Source: Pseudomonadota bacterium
GTDB taxonomy: Bacteria; Myxococcota; Myxococcia; Myxococcales; Myxococcaceae
NCBI GenBank assembly: GCA_023423535.1
Contig: JAFAFL010000080.1
Location: forward strand, 1 to 64,000
Direction of reading: 5' to 3'
DNA: 64,000 nt
The position numbers were made by a program, and so were the translations under genes. This document shows positions 42,983 through 50,672 of this stretch, one piece after another; positions within the stretch are counted from its first letter, which is position 1, and every line of letters starts with the position of its first letter. The notes below the pieces were generated by a model. That model was given only the letters and a program-made list of their open reading frames with translations, made no database searches and was not told the origin of the DNA.

Positions 42983-44884
42983 ATGTCCGGACGCCGCCCC
43001 GACACCTCCCTCGTCCGAGAGGGACTCCGGCTCCTCGGCGTGGAGCGGCTGGTGCTCGGCGTCCACGACGCGGCGTTTCCCGGAGACGACGACGAGGATC
43101 CCGGACGCGGCACGCCCTTCTCGCGCGGCGCGGAGCGGTTCTGCGAGTGGGCGGTCTCGCTGGGCTTCGACGGCCTGCAGCTCGGGCCGCAGGGGATGAC
43201 GCACGCGGGCAGCGCCTCGCCCTACGAGGCCACGCTCTTCTCGCGCAACCCGCACAACCTCCCGCTCGCGCGCCTCGCAGAACGCGGGCTCCTCTCCACG
43301 CAGACCGTGGAGCGGCTCGTCTCCGCCCGGCCTCCGCATTCGCGCGAGCGCATGGACTACGCGCACCTCTTCGCCCACTTCGAGCCGGTGGTGGAGGCGC
43401 TCTCGGCGCGATTGCTCTCCGACGCGCGGGCGCTCCCCGAGCTCGACGCGTGGATCGAGCGCGAAGCCCACTGGCTCGTGCCGGACGCGCTCTACGCCCC
43501 GCTCTGCCGCGAGCACGGCGCCGCCTGGTACCGCGACTGGACCGGCACGGAGGCCGCCCGCTTCGACCAACGGCTCTTCGCGCCGCTTCCGGGAGAGGAG
43601 GCGCGCGCAGCGGAGCGTCTCTCCGCGCTTCGACGAGAGTACCGGGACGAGATCCGCGCCTACGCCGCGGTGCAGCGGCTGCTCGCCGAGGAGCAGCGCC
43701 TCTTCCGCGAGCGTGCGGGGACGATGGGCCTCGCACTCTACGGCGACCTGCAGGTGGGCCTCTCCGCGCAGGACGAGTGGGCACGCGCGGGCCTCATGCT
43801 CGAGGGCTACCGGATGGGCGCGCCGCCCTCGCGCACGAACCCCGAGGGCCAGCCGTGGGGCTACGGCGTGCTCGACCCCGCGCAGTTCGGCACGCCCGAC
43901 GCGCCGGGTCCCGCGCTCCGCTTCATCGGGGCCCGCGCGCAGCGGCTGATGGAGCTCTACGACGGCATGCGGGTGGACCATCCGCACGGCTGGATCGACC
44001 CCTGGGTGTACCGCGCCGACAGCCCGCCCGAGGACCTCCTCTTCGAGGTGCAGAACGGCGCCCGCCTCTACTCCTCTCCGGACGCGCCCGGCCACGAGGC
44101 GCTGCGCCCCTTCGCCATCGCCCGCCCGGACCAGCTCCGCCGCGGCCGGCCGCGCTACGCCGACGACTGGGTCGCAGAACTCGAGGACGAACAGGTCGCC
44201 CGCTACGCAGTGCAGCTCGACGCGCTGGTGGAGGCCGCGCGCGAGAGGGGCCTGCCCGCGGACGGCATCTCCTGCGAGGTCCTCAGCACGCTTCCCTATC
44301 CGGTGCGGCGGGTGCTCGAGCGCCACGGCCTCGGCCGCTTCCGGGTGCTGCAGAAGGCGCGGATGGAGGACCCCACCGACGTCTACCGCGCGGAGAACGC
44401 CGAGGCGCCGGACTGGGTGATGCTCGGCAACCACGACACGCCCTCCATCTGGCGCGCGGTCGAGGGCTGGCGGGAGAGCGGGAAGGACGTCCTCTGGGCG
44501 GACCACCTCGCGGCGCGGCTCTGCGCGGACCCGGGCGGGGCGGAGGGACTGCGTCGCCGGCTGCGCGAGAGTGACGCCGCGCTGGTGCACGCGCTCTTCG
44601 CGGACGCGCTCGCCTCGCGGGCAAAGAACGTGTTCGTCTTCTTCACGGACCTGCTCGGCGAACGCGAGGCCTACAACGCGCCCGGCACGGTCAGCCCGGA
44701 CAACTGGACCCTGCGCATCTCGCCGGACTACGCGCGGCGGCAGGCCGAGGCGGGTCTGGACCTCTCCCGCGCCGTCGCCTGGGCGCTCGGGACGCTGCCG
44801 GGCGAACGCGCCGCGGAGGTCTCGAAGGCACTCGGTGGGACGGCCGGCGCCGCCGAAACGTTGAACGGTCCCGGGCGTACCTGA
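42983..44884 (+). CDS. divergent 4-alpha-glucanotransferase-like protein (GH77)
   Basis: This 633-residue GH77-type protein shows FDGLQLGPQGMTHAGSASPY (about 64-83), GAPPSRTNPEGQPWGYGVLDP (about 279-299), MRVDHPHGWIDPWVY (about 328-342, nucleophile Asp), DGISCEVLSTLPYPVRRVLER (about 427-447, acid/base Glu) and LGNHDTPSIWRAV (about 480-492). All three catalytic acids appear present although the surroundings differ from malQ at 26362. A long helical insert (about 115-235) is not in typical MalQ. ATG 42983 was chosen over TTG 42947. The substrate may differ from the first copy. Confidence 0.85.
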   Translation: MSGRRPDTSLVREGLRLLGVERLVLGVHDAAFPGDDDEDPGRGTPFSRGAERFCEWAVSLGFDGLQLGPQGMTHAGSASPYEATLFSRNPHNLPLARLAERGLLSTQTVERLVSARPPHSRERMDYAHLFAHFEPVVEALSARLLSDARALPELDAWIEREAHWLVPDALYAPLCREHGAAWYRDWTGTEAARFDQRLFAPLPGEEARAAERLSALRREYRDEIRAYAAVQRLLAEEQRLFRERAGTMGLALYGDLQVGLSAQDEWARAGLMLEGYRMGAPPSRTNPEGQPWGYGVLDPAQFGTPDAPGPALRFIGARAQRLMELYDGMRVDHPHGWIDPWVYRADSPPEDLLFEVQNGARLYSSPDAPGHEALRPFAIARPDQLRRGRPRYADDWVAELEDEQVARYAVQLDALVEAARERGLPADGISCEVLSTLPYPVRRVLERHGLGRFRVLQKARMEDPTDVYRAENAEAPDWVMLGNHDTPSIWRAVEGWRESGKDVLWADHLAARLCADPGGAEGLRRRLRESDAALVHALFADALASRAKNVFVFFTDLLGEREAYNAPGTVSPDNWTLRISPDYARRQAEAGLDLSRAVAWALGTLPGERAAEVSKALGGTAGAAETLNGPGRT

Positions 44885-44938
44885 TTGAGCCCGTCAGGCA
44901 GGCTTTCCGCCTCCGGTGCCGCACTTCCGAAGCCAATT

Positions 44939-44957
44939 GACTTTGATTCTCAATAAC
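44939..44957 (+). promoter_or_regulatory. putative Fur box upstream of exbB-exbD-tonB
   Basis: GACTTTGATTCTCAATAAC matches the 19-base Fur consensus at 12 positions, including the TGAT-n-nTCA-type core. TTGACT at 44937-44942 overlaps it as a possible -35 element. It lies 18 bases before the exbB ATG in the only AT-rich stretch nearby, consistent with iron repression of the TonB system. Confidence 0.55.
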
Positions 44958-44974
44958 ACAACCCTGCGACTCCC

Positions 44975-45664
44975 ATGACCCTCCCGCTTCTCATGGCCCA
45001 GGCGGCGCAGTCCGCGCACCAGGGCTGGCTCACCGCGCGTCTGCTGGAGACGCTCACCACCAACGCCGAGTGGGTGTTGTGGCTGCTGTGCGGTCTCTCG
45101 GTGCTCTCGGTGGCGGTGATGCTCGAGCGCGTCGTCTACTTCTCCTCGCACCGGCTGCCCTCCGCGGAGGAGCTGGCGGTGCGGCTCGCGCGCGGCGAGG
45201 TGGAGGCGGTGAAGGCCGCGGTGGCCGGCAAGAAGGGCATGGAGGCCGCGGTCGTGCGCGAGGGCCTCGCCTCGATGGGCCAGGGCGCGGACACGGTGGA
45301 GCAGGTCATCGCCTCCACGGTCGCGCGCGAGCGTCCGCAGTACGAGCGCTTCCTCTCCTTCCTCGGCACCCTCGGGAACAACGCGCCCTTCGTCGGCCTC
45401 TTCGGCACCGTGCTCGGCATCATCAAGGCCTTCGCGGACCTCGCCTCGGCGAGCGCGAAGTCGCAGTCGGTGCAGGAATCGGTGATGGCCGGCATCTCCG
45501 AGGCGCTGGTGGCCACCGCGGTCGGACTCGGCGTGGCCATCCCCGCGGTGCTCGCGTTCAACGCCTTCAATCGCTGGCTGAAGACGATCACCGCGCGCAC
45601 CAACGCGCTGGGCCACGCGCTCGTGGGCCACCTCCGCGCCACGCGCCCCGGGAGCGAGGGCTAG
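44975..45664 (+). CDS. exbB: MotA/TolQ/ExbB-type proton channel protein
   Basis: This 229-residue inner-membrane protein has hydrophobic segment WVLWLLCGLSVLSVAVMLERV (about 33-53). Two later segments around FLGTLGNNAPFVGLFGTVLGI (about 128-148) and LVATAVGLGVAIPAVLAFNAF (about 177-197) hold the family G-x-x-A-P-x-x-G-L-x-G-T-V signature. With ExbD it makes the proton-driven motor that energises TonB. It is followed 3 bases after its stop by exbD. A putative Fur box precedes it. Confidence 0.93.
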   Translation: MTLPLLMAQAAQSAHQGWLTARLLETLTTNAEWVLWLLCGLSVLSVAVMLERVVYFSSHRLPSAEELAVRLARGEVEAVKAAVAGKKGMEAAVVREGLASMGQGADTVEQVIASTVARERPQYERFLSFLGTLGNNAPFVGLFGTVLGIIKAFADLASASAKSQSVQESVMAGISEALVATAVGLGVAIPAVLAFNAFNRWLKTITARTNALGHALVGHLRATRPGSEG

Positions 45665-45667
45665 CCC

Positions 45668-46099
45668 ATGGCCGGAGCTGCGCAGGGCCCGGACGACGAC
45701 GAGATCACCGGCATCAACGTGGTGCCGCTGGTGGACATCGTCCTCGTGCTCCTCATCATCTTCATGGTCACCGCGAACTTCATCGTGCGCGAGACGCACG
45801 AGGTGGACCTGCCGCGCGCCGCCCACGGGGGCGAGACGGTGCAGGGCCTGGTCAACGTGGTGCTCGATAAGGAGGGCCGGCTCTTCTACGAGGACGCGGA
45901 GGTGACCGAAGCGGACCTCCTCGCGCGGGTGGCGGAGGCGATCAAGAAGGACCCCGAGACGCGCGCGATCATCAGCGCGGACCAGGGTGTCCACTACGGC
46001 AAGGTGATGCGCCTCATCGACCTGGTGAAGGGCCAGGGCATCGCCAAGTTCGCGCTGAACATCGAGAAGGAAAGCGCCGCGGCGGCAGCCGGGCAGTAG
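45668..46099 (+). CDS. exbD: ExbD/TolR biopolymer transport protein
   Basis: This 143-residue protein has one transmembrane helix, VVPLVDIVLVLLIIFMVTANF (about 18-38), with the proton-carrying Asp in PLVDIVLVLLIIFM. A periplasmic domain follows (AIISADQGVHYGKVMRLIDLVK, about 101-122). The helix with Asp and the DxxVHYG-type segment are diagnostic. It is the middle gene of exbB-exbD-tonB, with tonB starting 13 bases after the stop. Confidence 0.95.
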   Translation: MAGAAQGPDDDEITGINVVPLVDIVLVLLIIFMVTANFIVRETHEVDLPRAAHGGETVQGLVNVVLDKEGRLFYEDAEVTEADLLARVAEAIKKDPETRAIISADQGVHYGKVMRLIDLVKGQGIAKFALNIEKESAAAAAGQ

Positions 46100-46112
46100 C
46101 GGGACACGGGTC

Positions 46113-46973
46113 ATGGCGGCGGACGTTCAGGGCACGATGAGCGGTGGCGGCTGGACCCCACGCCGGGACCGGTCCTGGCTCATCATCGGCGCGCTGCTGC
46201 TCGTCTCCGCATTGGGCCACGTCGTCGCCTACTGGGGCGCGAACTCCTACGCGGTCTCGCTGCGGGAGACGCGAAAGGTCCAGAAGCCCGCGGAGCTGGT
46301 GATGTTCGAGGTCGAGCGCCCGAAGCCGCCCGAGCCTCCGAAGCCTGCGCCCGAGCCCGAGCCGGTCAAGCCGCCGCCCCCGAAGCCGCCGCCCCCGCCG
46401 AAGGTCGTGGGGAAGGCGAAGCCGCCGCCGATGAACATCGCCGCGCGCGAGGACACGCCGCCGCCGCCGAACGATGCCCCTCCCCCGCCGAACGACGCGC
46501 CGCCGCCCGAGGCCTCGACGAAGCCGGTGCCGCTGGTGACGGGCATCTCCATGTCCTCTACCAGCGCCCAGGGCTCCTTCGCCGCGCCGGTGGGAAACAC
46601 CGCGTACGGGAAGATGGCCGAGACCGCGACCGACCCCTCGCAGGTGAAGGCCTACCGGGCGCCGGAGGGCGTGCGCTACGTGCCCTCGTACCAGGCGGAC
46701 ACCCAGCCGCAGGTGCTGCGCGAGGTCCGGCTGCAGAACAGCGAGTGGCCCGCCGAGGCGCGCCGCGCCGGCATCGAGGGCAGCGTGGTCGTCTCCATCG
46801 CCATCGACGCCGAGGGCAACGTGACGGCCGCGAAGCTCGTGCGCGGGCTGGGCTACGGGCTCGACGAGGCGGCGCTGAAGGCGGTGCGCGGCTTCAAGTT
46901 CCGCCCCGCCACCGTGAAGGGCCAGCCGGTGGCGACGGAGATCAAGTACACCTACACGTTCCTGCTCGACTAG
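46113..46973 (+). CDS. tonB: TonB energy-transducing protein
   Basis: This 286-residue protein has an N-terminal helix SWLIIGALLLVSALGHVVAYW (about 21-41), then a Pro/Lys-rich periplasm-spanning section with repeats of PPPPNDAP and EPPKPAPEPEP (about 66-140). The C-terminal TonB domain contains WPAEARRAGIEGSVVVSIAID (about 212-232) and LKAVRGFKFRPATVKGQPV, ending IKYTYTFLLD. It couples the ExbBD motor to outer-membrane receptors. Its last 4 bases overlap the convergent gene at 46970. Confidence 0.93.
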   Translation: MAADVQGTMSGGGWTPRRDRSWLIIGALLLVSALGHVVAYWGANSYAVSLRETRKVQKPAELVMFEVERPKPPEPPKPAPEPEPVKPPPPKPPPPPKVVGKAKPPPMNIAAREDTPPPPNDAPPPPNDAPPPEASTKPVPLVTGISMSSTSAQGSFAAPVGNTAYGKMAETATDPSQVKAYRAPEGVRYVPSYQADTQPQVLREVRLQNSEWPAEARRAGIEGSVVVSIAIDAEGNVTAAKLVRGLGYGLDEAALKAVRGFKFRPATVKGQPVATEIKYTYTFLLD

Positions 46974-47287
46974 CGGGAGACGGTGATCGCGTAGCTCTGC
47001 TTCGAGCCGTCGCCGCGCCACACGAGCAGCTGCGTCGTCCCCGGCGCGCGGCCGGTGATCTCCACCTCGCCGCCCGCCACCCGGATGTCCGCGATCTCCG
47101 GGTCGCCCACCGCCACCCGGGTGACGTTCTGCACGCTGACCGAGCGCCTGCCGCCGACCTTCAGCTGCACCTGCGAGGCGCCGCCCGCCTGCGCGAACGC
47201 TTCGGTCGGGACGGCGAGCGCCAACGCCGCACCCAGCGGCGCCGCGCCGAGGCACACGACCGCGATGAGGGTCCGAAGCGGGGCCAT
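46970..47287 (-). CDS. secretin N-domain-like (pilus assembly N-terminal) protein
   Basis: This 105-residue exported protein has a signal peptide (LIAVVCLGAAPLGAALALAVPTEAFAQ, about 6-32). One small beta domain follows, QVQLKVGGRRSVSVQNVTRVAVGDPEIADIRVAGGEVEITGRAPGTTQLLVW in abridged form (about 39-95). This is the T2SS/T3SS pilus N-terminal domain found in front of secretins such as CpaC, but without the secretin channel. It is not adjacent to a secretin gene. Its stop and the tonB stop overlap by four bases. Confidence 0.75.
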   Translation of the reverse strand: MAPLRTLIAVVCLGAAPLGAALALAVPTEAFAQAGGASQVQLKVGGRRSVSVQNVTRVAVGDPEIADIRVAGGEVEITGRAPGTTQLLVWRGDGSKQSYAITVSR

Positions 47288-47397
47288 GACCGGGAGCCTG
47301 CTGCGTCCCGCCACCGCCCGGCAAGGTGCGTCGAGGTCGGTCGGGGTGTGCAACGCCCCTTCGCCTGCACCACGGGAGGGCTCGGGGGGAGCGCGCC

Positions 47398-48942
47398 TCA
47401 CTCCTGCGACCAGTCCCACTTGGGGCGCTGCCAGGACTCGAGGAGCGCCTCTTCGCTCTTTTCGGCGGAGCTCTTGCTGCCCTCGTGACCGTCGATGAAG
47501 CCGACGAACTCGAGCTGCGCCTCGTCGGTGCCGACGGTCTTCGCCCAGCGCTCGATGATCCGGTTCGCCGGCAGCGTGGTGCGGCCGACGATGTCCTCGA
47601 GGGTGAAGTGGAGGCTCTCGCCCTCGTCCTCCGGCGCCTGGTAGCTCTTGTAGACGAGCTCGGTGCAGACGAGGACGTTGTCGGTGGCGAAGTCGAACTC
47701 GAAGTCGTACGGCGTGCCCAGCGTGCGGTAGGCCCGCTCGATGGCCCGGGCGCGCTCGAGCTTCGACAGCTTCGGCCGCAGCACCGCGAGGTGGTCCGCG
47801 CCGAGCCCGTGGTACTGCGAGCTGAGCACCACGCCCTCGCTGATCGCCTCCAGCACCACGTGACGCCCGCCGAGGTGCGCGTCATCCGCCGGCGCGCCAT
47901 GCGCCGCCCAGACGTCCGGGTAGCGGGTGGCGAGCGCGAAGGTGAAGCCGTTCGGGTAGGCGCTGCGGACCTCCGGATCGGCGTCGAACTCGGCGGCGAG
48001 GTCCTCCGGCGTGCCCAGCCACATCCCCGAGTGCGGCCAGAAGCCGGGCAGCCCCACGTTGGAGACGTACCAGTTGCGGCGCGCGACGAAGACGTCACCG
48101 GGGCGCATCCGCGCGGCGATGGCGTCCACCTGCGTGTTGGAGACGAGCGGCGGCCGCGGCGCGACGTAGCGGGTGTCGCCCATCCAGCGGCTGATGACGG
48201 TCTGCGCGGGGAGGATGGCGCCAAACACCGCGTCCTTCACGTCCTGCTGCGTGTTCAGCCAGCGCAGCTTCGCGCCGTCCCTGCGCAGCCGGTCGGAGAC
48301 CTCGTCGGTGTAGCGGTGCGCGCGGCGGGCGAGCTCCTGGAACGGCGTCTCGCCGGGGCGCGGGGGCTCGTTCACCGAGGGGTACGCCGGCTCGAGGTGG
48401 CGGCGGCTGAAGTCCCGCATCTCCTGCGCCGATCGAGGGTCGAGCACGCGCTTCTGCAGCCTGGAGAAGAGGCCCTCGCGCACGCCCCATGAGGGATGCG
48501 CCTCGTCGAGCAGCTTCTCGAACATGGGCTTGCCGGTGGTCCGCGAGACGAACGCCAGCAGCAGCTTCGCCACCCCGCCGCGCATGGCGAAGGCCAGCGC
48601 CACCGAGTCCTTGCGGTCCGGCGCCTCACCCGAGACGTAGGCGTCCGCGCCGGAGCGGTACTGGCCCCGGATGCCGTCCATCACCGTGAGGTAGTCCACC
48701 AGCGGGGCGTAGATGGCGAGGAGCCGCTGCTTCTCCTCCTCGTCGAGGGGCGCGTCGCCGGTGCGGTCGAAGAGCGCGTCTGCCTCTTCGATGTGCGCGA
48801 CGAGCGCATCCGCCCGGTCGAGCAGCTGGTTCGCGGTGACCGCGTCGGGTTCGGTGGGAACGATGATCGGCGCGTCGCTCTGGGGAGCGCAGGCGGTCAG
48901 CGCCACGACGAGCGCCGGAAGTACAGCGCGCAGCGGGTGCAT
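47398..48942 (-). CDS. NlpC/P60-like (YiiX-type) lipoprotein
   Basis: This 514-residue protein has a lipobox VALTAC (Cys at about 18), then a helical N-terminal domain. The C-terminal catalytic fold is of the permuted NlpC/P60 (YiiX/YebB) kind. MRPGDVFVARRNWYVSNVGL and PHSGMWLGTPEDL (about 287-320) supply the His, and DFATDNVLVCTELVYKSY (about 436-453) supplies the catalytic Cys in the order His then Cys. It could be a peptidoglycan or lipid hydrolase anchored in the envelope. A stand-alone gene. Confidence 0.75.
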   Translation of the reverse strand: MHPLRAVLPALVVALTACAPQSDAPIIVPTEPDAVTANQLLDRADALVAHIEEADALFDRTGDAPLDEEEKQRLLAIYAPLVDYLTVMDGIRGQYRSGADAYVSGEAPDRKDSVALAFAMRGGVAKLLLAFVSRTTGKPMFEKLLDEAHPSWGVREGLFSRLQKRVLDPRSAQEMRDFSRRHLEPAYPSVNEPPRPGETPFQELARRAHRYTDEVSDRLRRDGAKLRWLNTQQDVKDAVFGAILPAQTVISRWMGDTRYVAPRPPLVSNTQVDAIAARMRPGDVFVARRNWYVSNVGLPGFWPHSGMWLGTPEDLAAEFDADPEVRSAYPNGFTFALATRYPDVWAAHGAPADDAHLGGRHVVLEAISEGVVLSSQYHGLGADHLAVLRPKLSKLERARAIERAYRTLGTPYDFEFDFATDNVLVCTELVYKSYQAPEDEGESLHFTLEDIVGRTTLPANRIIERWAKTVGTDEAQLEFVGFIDGHEGSKSSAEKSEEALLESWQRPKWDWSQE

Positions 48943-49073
48943 GTTCGTACTGCTCCTGTCGCGCATCCGGTCGGCCACCGGGTGCTCTGGGGAAAGAGGT
49001 TTAGCCGGATTCCTTCGTCGCCGCCACCTTCCCCCCCGATCAAAATAGCGGCCGGCCCCTCTGACGCGCCGCA

Positions 49074-49397
49074 CTATTCCTCGGGGGGCGGCTCGAAGAG
49101 CATCAGGTCCTCGGTGCGCATGGTGCTCGTGCGCGGGCGGGACTCGCCCCGACGTTCGGAGGCGCCGCGCATCCCGAGCGAAGAAGGGGGTGGGCGGGTG
49201 TAGCCGAGCAGCGCACCCGCGGCGGCGTACTCCTCAGAGGCCTCGGCGAGGGACCGCTCCGCCACCGAGACGAGGTCCTGCAGCGTGGCGTCGCGCTCGG
49301 CCTCGGGCGTCTCGGCGAGCATCCGCCACAGTTGCAGCGCGTCGATGAGGTCCCGCCGCGCGCGGGAGAAGCGCTCCCTGTCCCTTTCACTTCGCAT
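49074..49397 (-). CDS. small hypothetical protein upstream of hemW on the opposite phase of the same strand
   Basis: This 107-residue protein has a helical first half (RDLIDALQLWRMLAETPEAERDATLQ, about 15-40; VSVAERSLAEASEEYAAAGA) and a disordered second half (TRPPPSSLG and RGESRPRTSTMRTE). There is no motif I recognise. It lies 12 bases after the hemW stop on the same strand, so it may be co-transcribed as the third gene of the run that starts with the coiled-coil gene. Confidence 0.55.
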   Translation of the reverse strand: MRSERDRERFSRARRDLIDALQLWRMLAETPEAERDATLQDLVSVAERSLAEASEEYAAAGALLGYTRPPPSSLGMRGASERRGESRPRTSTMRTEDLMLFEPPPEE

Positions 49398-49409
49398 CGG
49401 GCGCGGACC

Positions 49410-50672
49410 TTACATGAGCCAGGCGGCCACCGCGCTGTGCAGGTCGAGCCCCTCGTCCGTCGGCGCGAGGCGCTGCCCTTCGGTTCCTCCGCGCACCAGC
49501 AGCCCGCGCTTCACCAGCGCGTCGGCGCGTTGCAGCTTCTCCCGGGTCTCCGCCTCGCCGAGGCCGAAGGCGCGGAAGGTCGCGGCAAGGTCCAGCCCCT
49601 CCGCCGCGGGCGCTTCACCCGGCGCGAGCCGCAGCCCCATCGCCACCCGCTCGCCGAAGAGCTCGGAGGAGCCCAGCGGCTCCTCGTTCGCGACGGGGAG
49701 TTTGCCCTCCTCCACCGACTGGAGGTACCGCTCCGCGCTCCGGTGGTTCTGCCAGCGCAGCCCGCGGTGCCCGGGCTGAGCGGCCTCGGCGAGATAGCCC
49801 GTCGCGCCCGAACCGAGCGCGAGGTACTCGCCGCCGGTCCAGTAGGCCGCGTTGTGCCGCGAGTGGTGCCCGCGCCGCGCGTAGTTCGAGACCTCGTAAC
49901 GATGAAGTCCGGCCGCGCGGTAGGCGTCTCGCACCGCGCGCTGCATCGCGAGCACGGCGTCGTCCGGCGGCAGCGAGACCTCGCCGCGGGAGAGCTGGCG
50001 CGCGAGCGGGACCTCCTCGGCGAGGCTCTCCCGGTCGAGCGTGAGCGCGTAGGCGGAGAGGTGTTCGCTGCCCAGGTCCGCCGCGCGCAACGCGTCCTCG
50101 CGCGCCATCTGCAGCGTCTGGCCCGGCACGCCATAGATGAAGTCGAGCGAGACGTTGTCGAAGCCCGCCGCCCTCGCCGAACGGAAGGCCGCCACCGCGG
50201 CGCGGTCGTCGTGCGCGCGCCCGAGGAACTTCAGCGTGTCCGGGTGGAAGGACTGCACGCCGATGGAGAGCCGGTTCACGCCCGCCTCGCGGTAGCCGCC
50301 GAAGCGTCCCGCGTCGCTCGCGCCCGGGTTCGCCTCCAGCGTGACCTCCGCGCCCTCCGCCAGGGGCAGCACGGAGAAGACTCCGCCGAGCACGCGCGCG
50401 ACGTGCCGCGGGTCCCACAGCGAGGGCGTGCCGCCGCCGAGAAAGACCGCGTCGAGCTTCCGGCCCGCGAGCTCCGGCCGCGCCTTTAGCCGCAGCTCCA
50501 GCTCGCGCAGCACCGCGTCCGCGTAGCGCACCTCCGGCACCTGCCGCGCCGCGGTGGAGGCGAAGTCGCAGTAGGGGCACTTCGACAGGCAGTAGGGGAA
50601 GTGCAGGTAGAGGGCGAACCGCGCCGCCTCGATCCCGGTGAGGGGATCGACCGGCGCGCGCGGAGGGCTCAA
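49410..50672 (-). CDS. hemW: HemW-like radical SAM protein
   Basis: This 420-residue radical SAM protein has the cluster motif LHFPYCLSKCPYCDF (CxxxCxxC at about 40-48), GGGTPSLW (about 90-97), EANPGASDAGRFGGYREAGV and LSIGVQSFHPDTLKFLGRAH (about 137-156). A C-terminal HemN-type domain follows. HemW is a haem-trafficking chaperone, formerly annotated as coproporphyrinogen oxidase. The TTG start at 50672 overlaps the TGA of the coiled-coil gene by three bases (TTGA), so translation is coupled. A 25-residue leader precedes the cluster domain. Confidence 0.9.
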   Translation of the reverse strand: MSPPRAPVDPLTGIEAARFALYLHFPYCLSKCPYCDFASTAARQVPEVRYADAVLRELELRLKARPELAGRKLDAVFLGGGTPSLWDPRHVARVLGGVFSVLPLAEGAEVTLEANPGASDAGRFGGYREAGVNRLSIGVQSFHPDTLKFLGRAHDDRAAVAAFRSARAAGFDNVSLDFIYGVPGQTLQMAREDALRAADLGSEHLSAYALTLDRESLAEEVPLARQLSRGEVSLPPDDAVLAMQRAVRDAYRAAGLHRYEVSNYARRGHHSRHNAAYWTGGEYLALGSGATGYLAEAAQPGHRGLRWQNHRSAERYLQSVEEGKLPVANEEPLGSSELFGERVAMGLRLAPGEAPAAEGLDLAATFRAFGLGEAETREKLQRADALVKRGLLVRGGTEGQRLAPTDEGLDLHSAVAAWLM

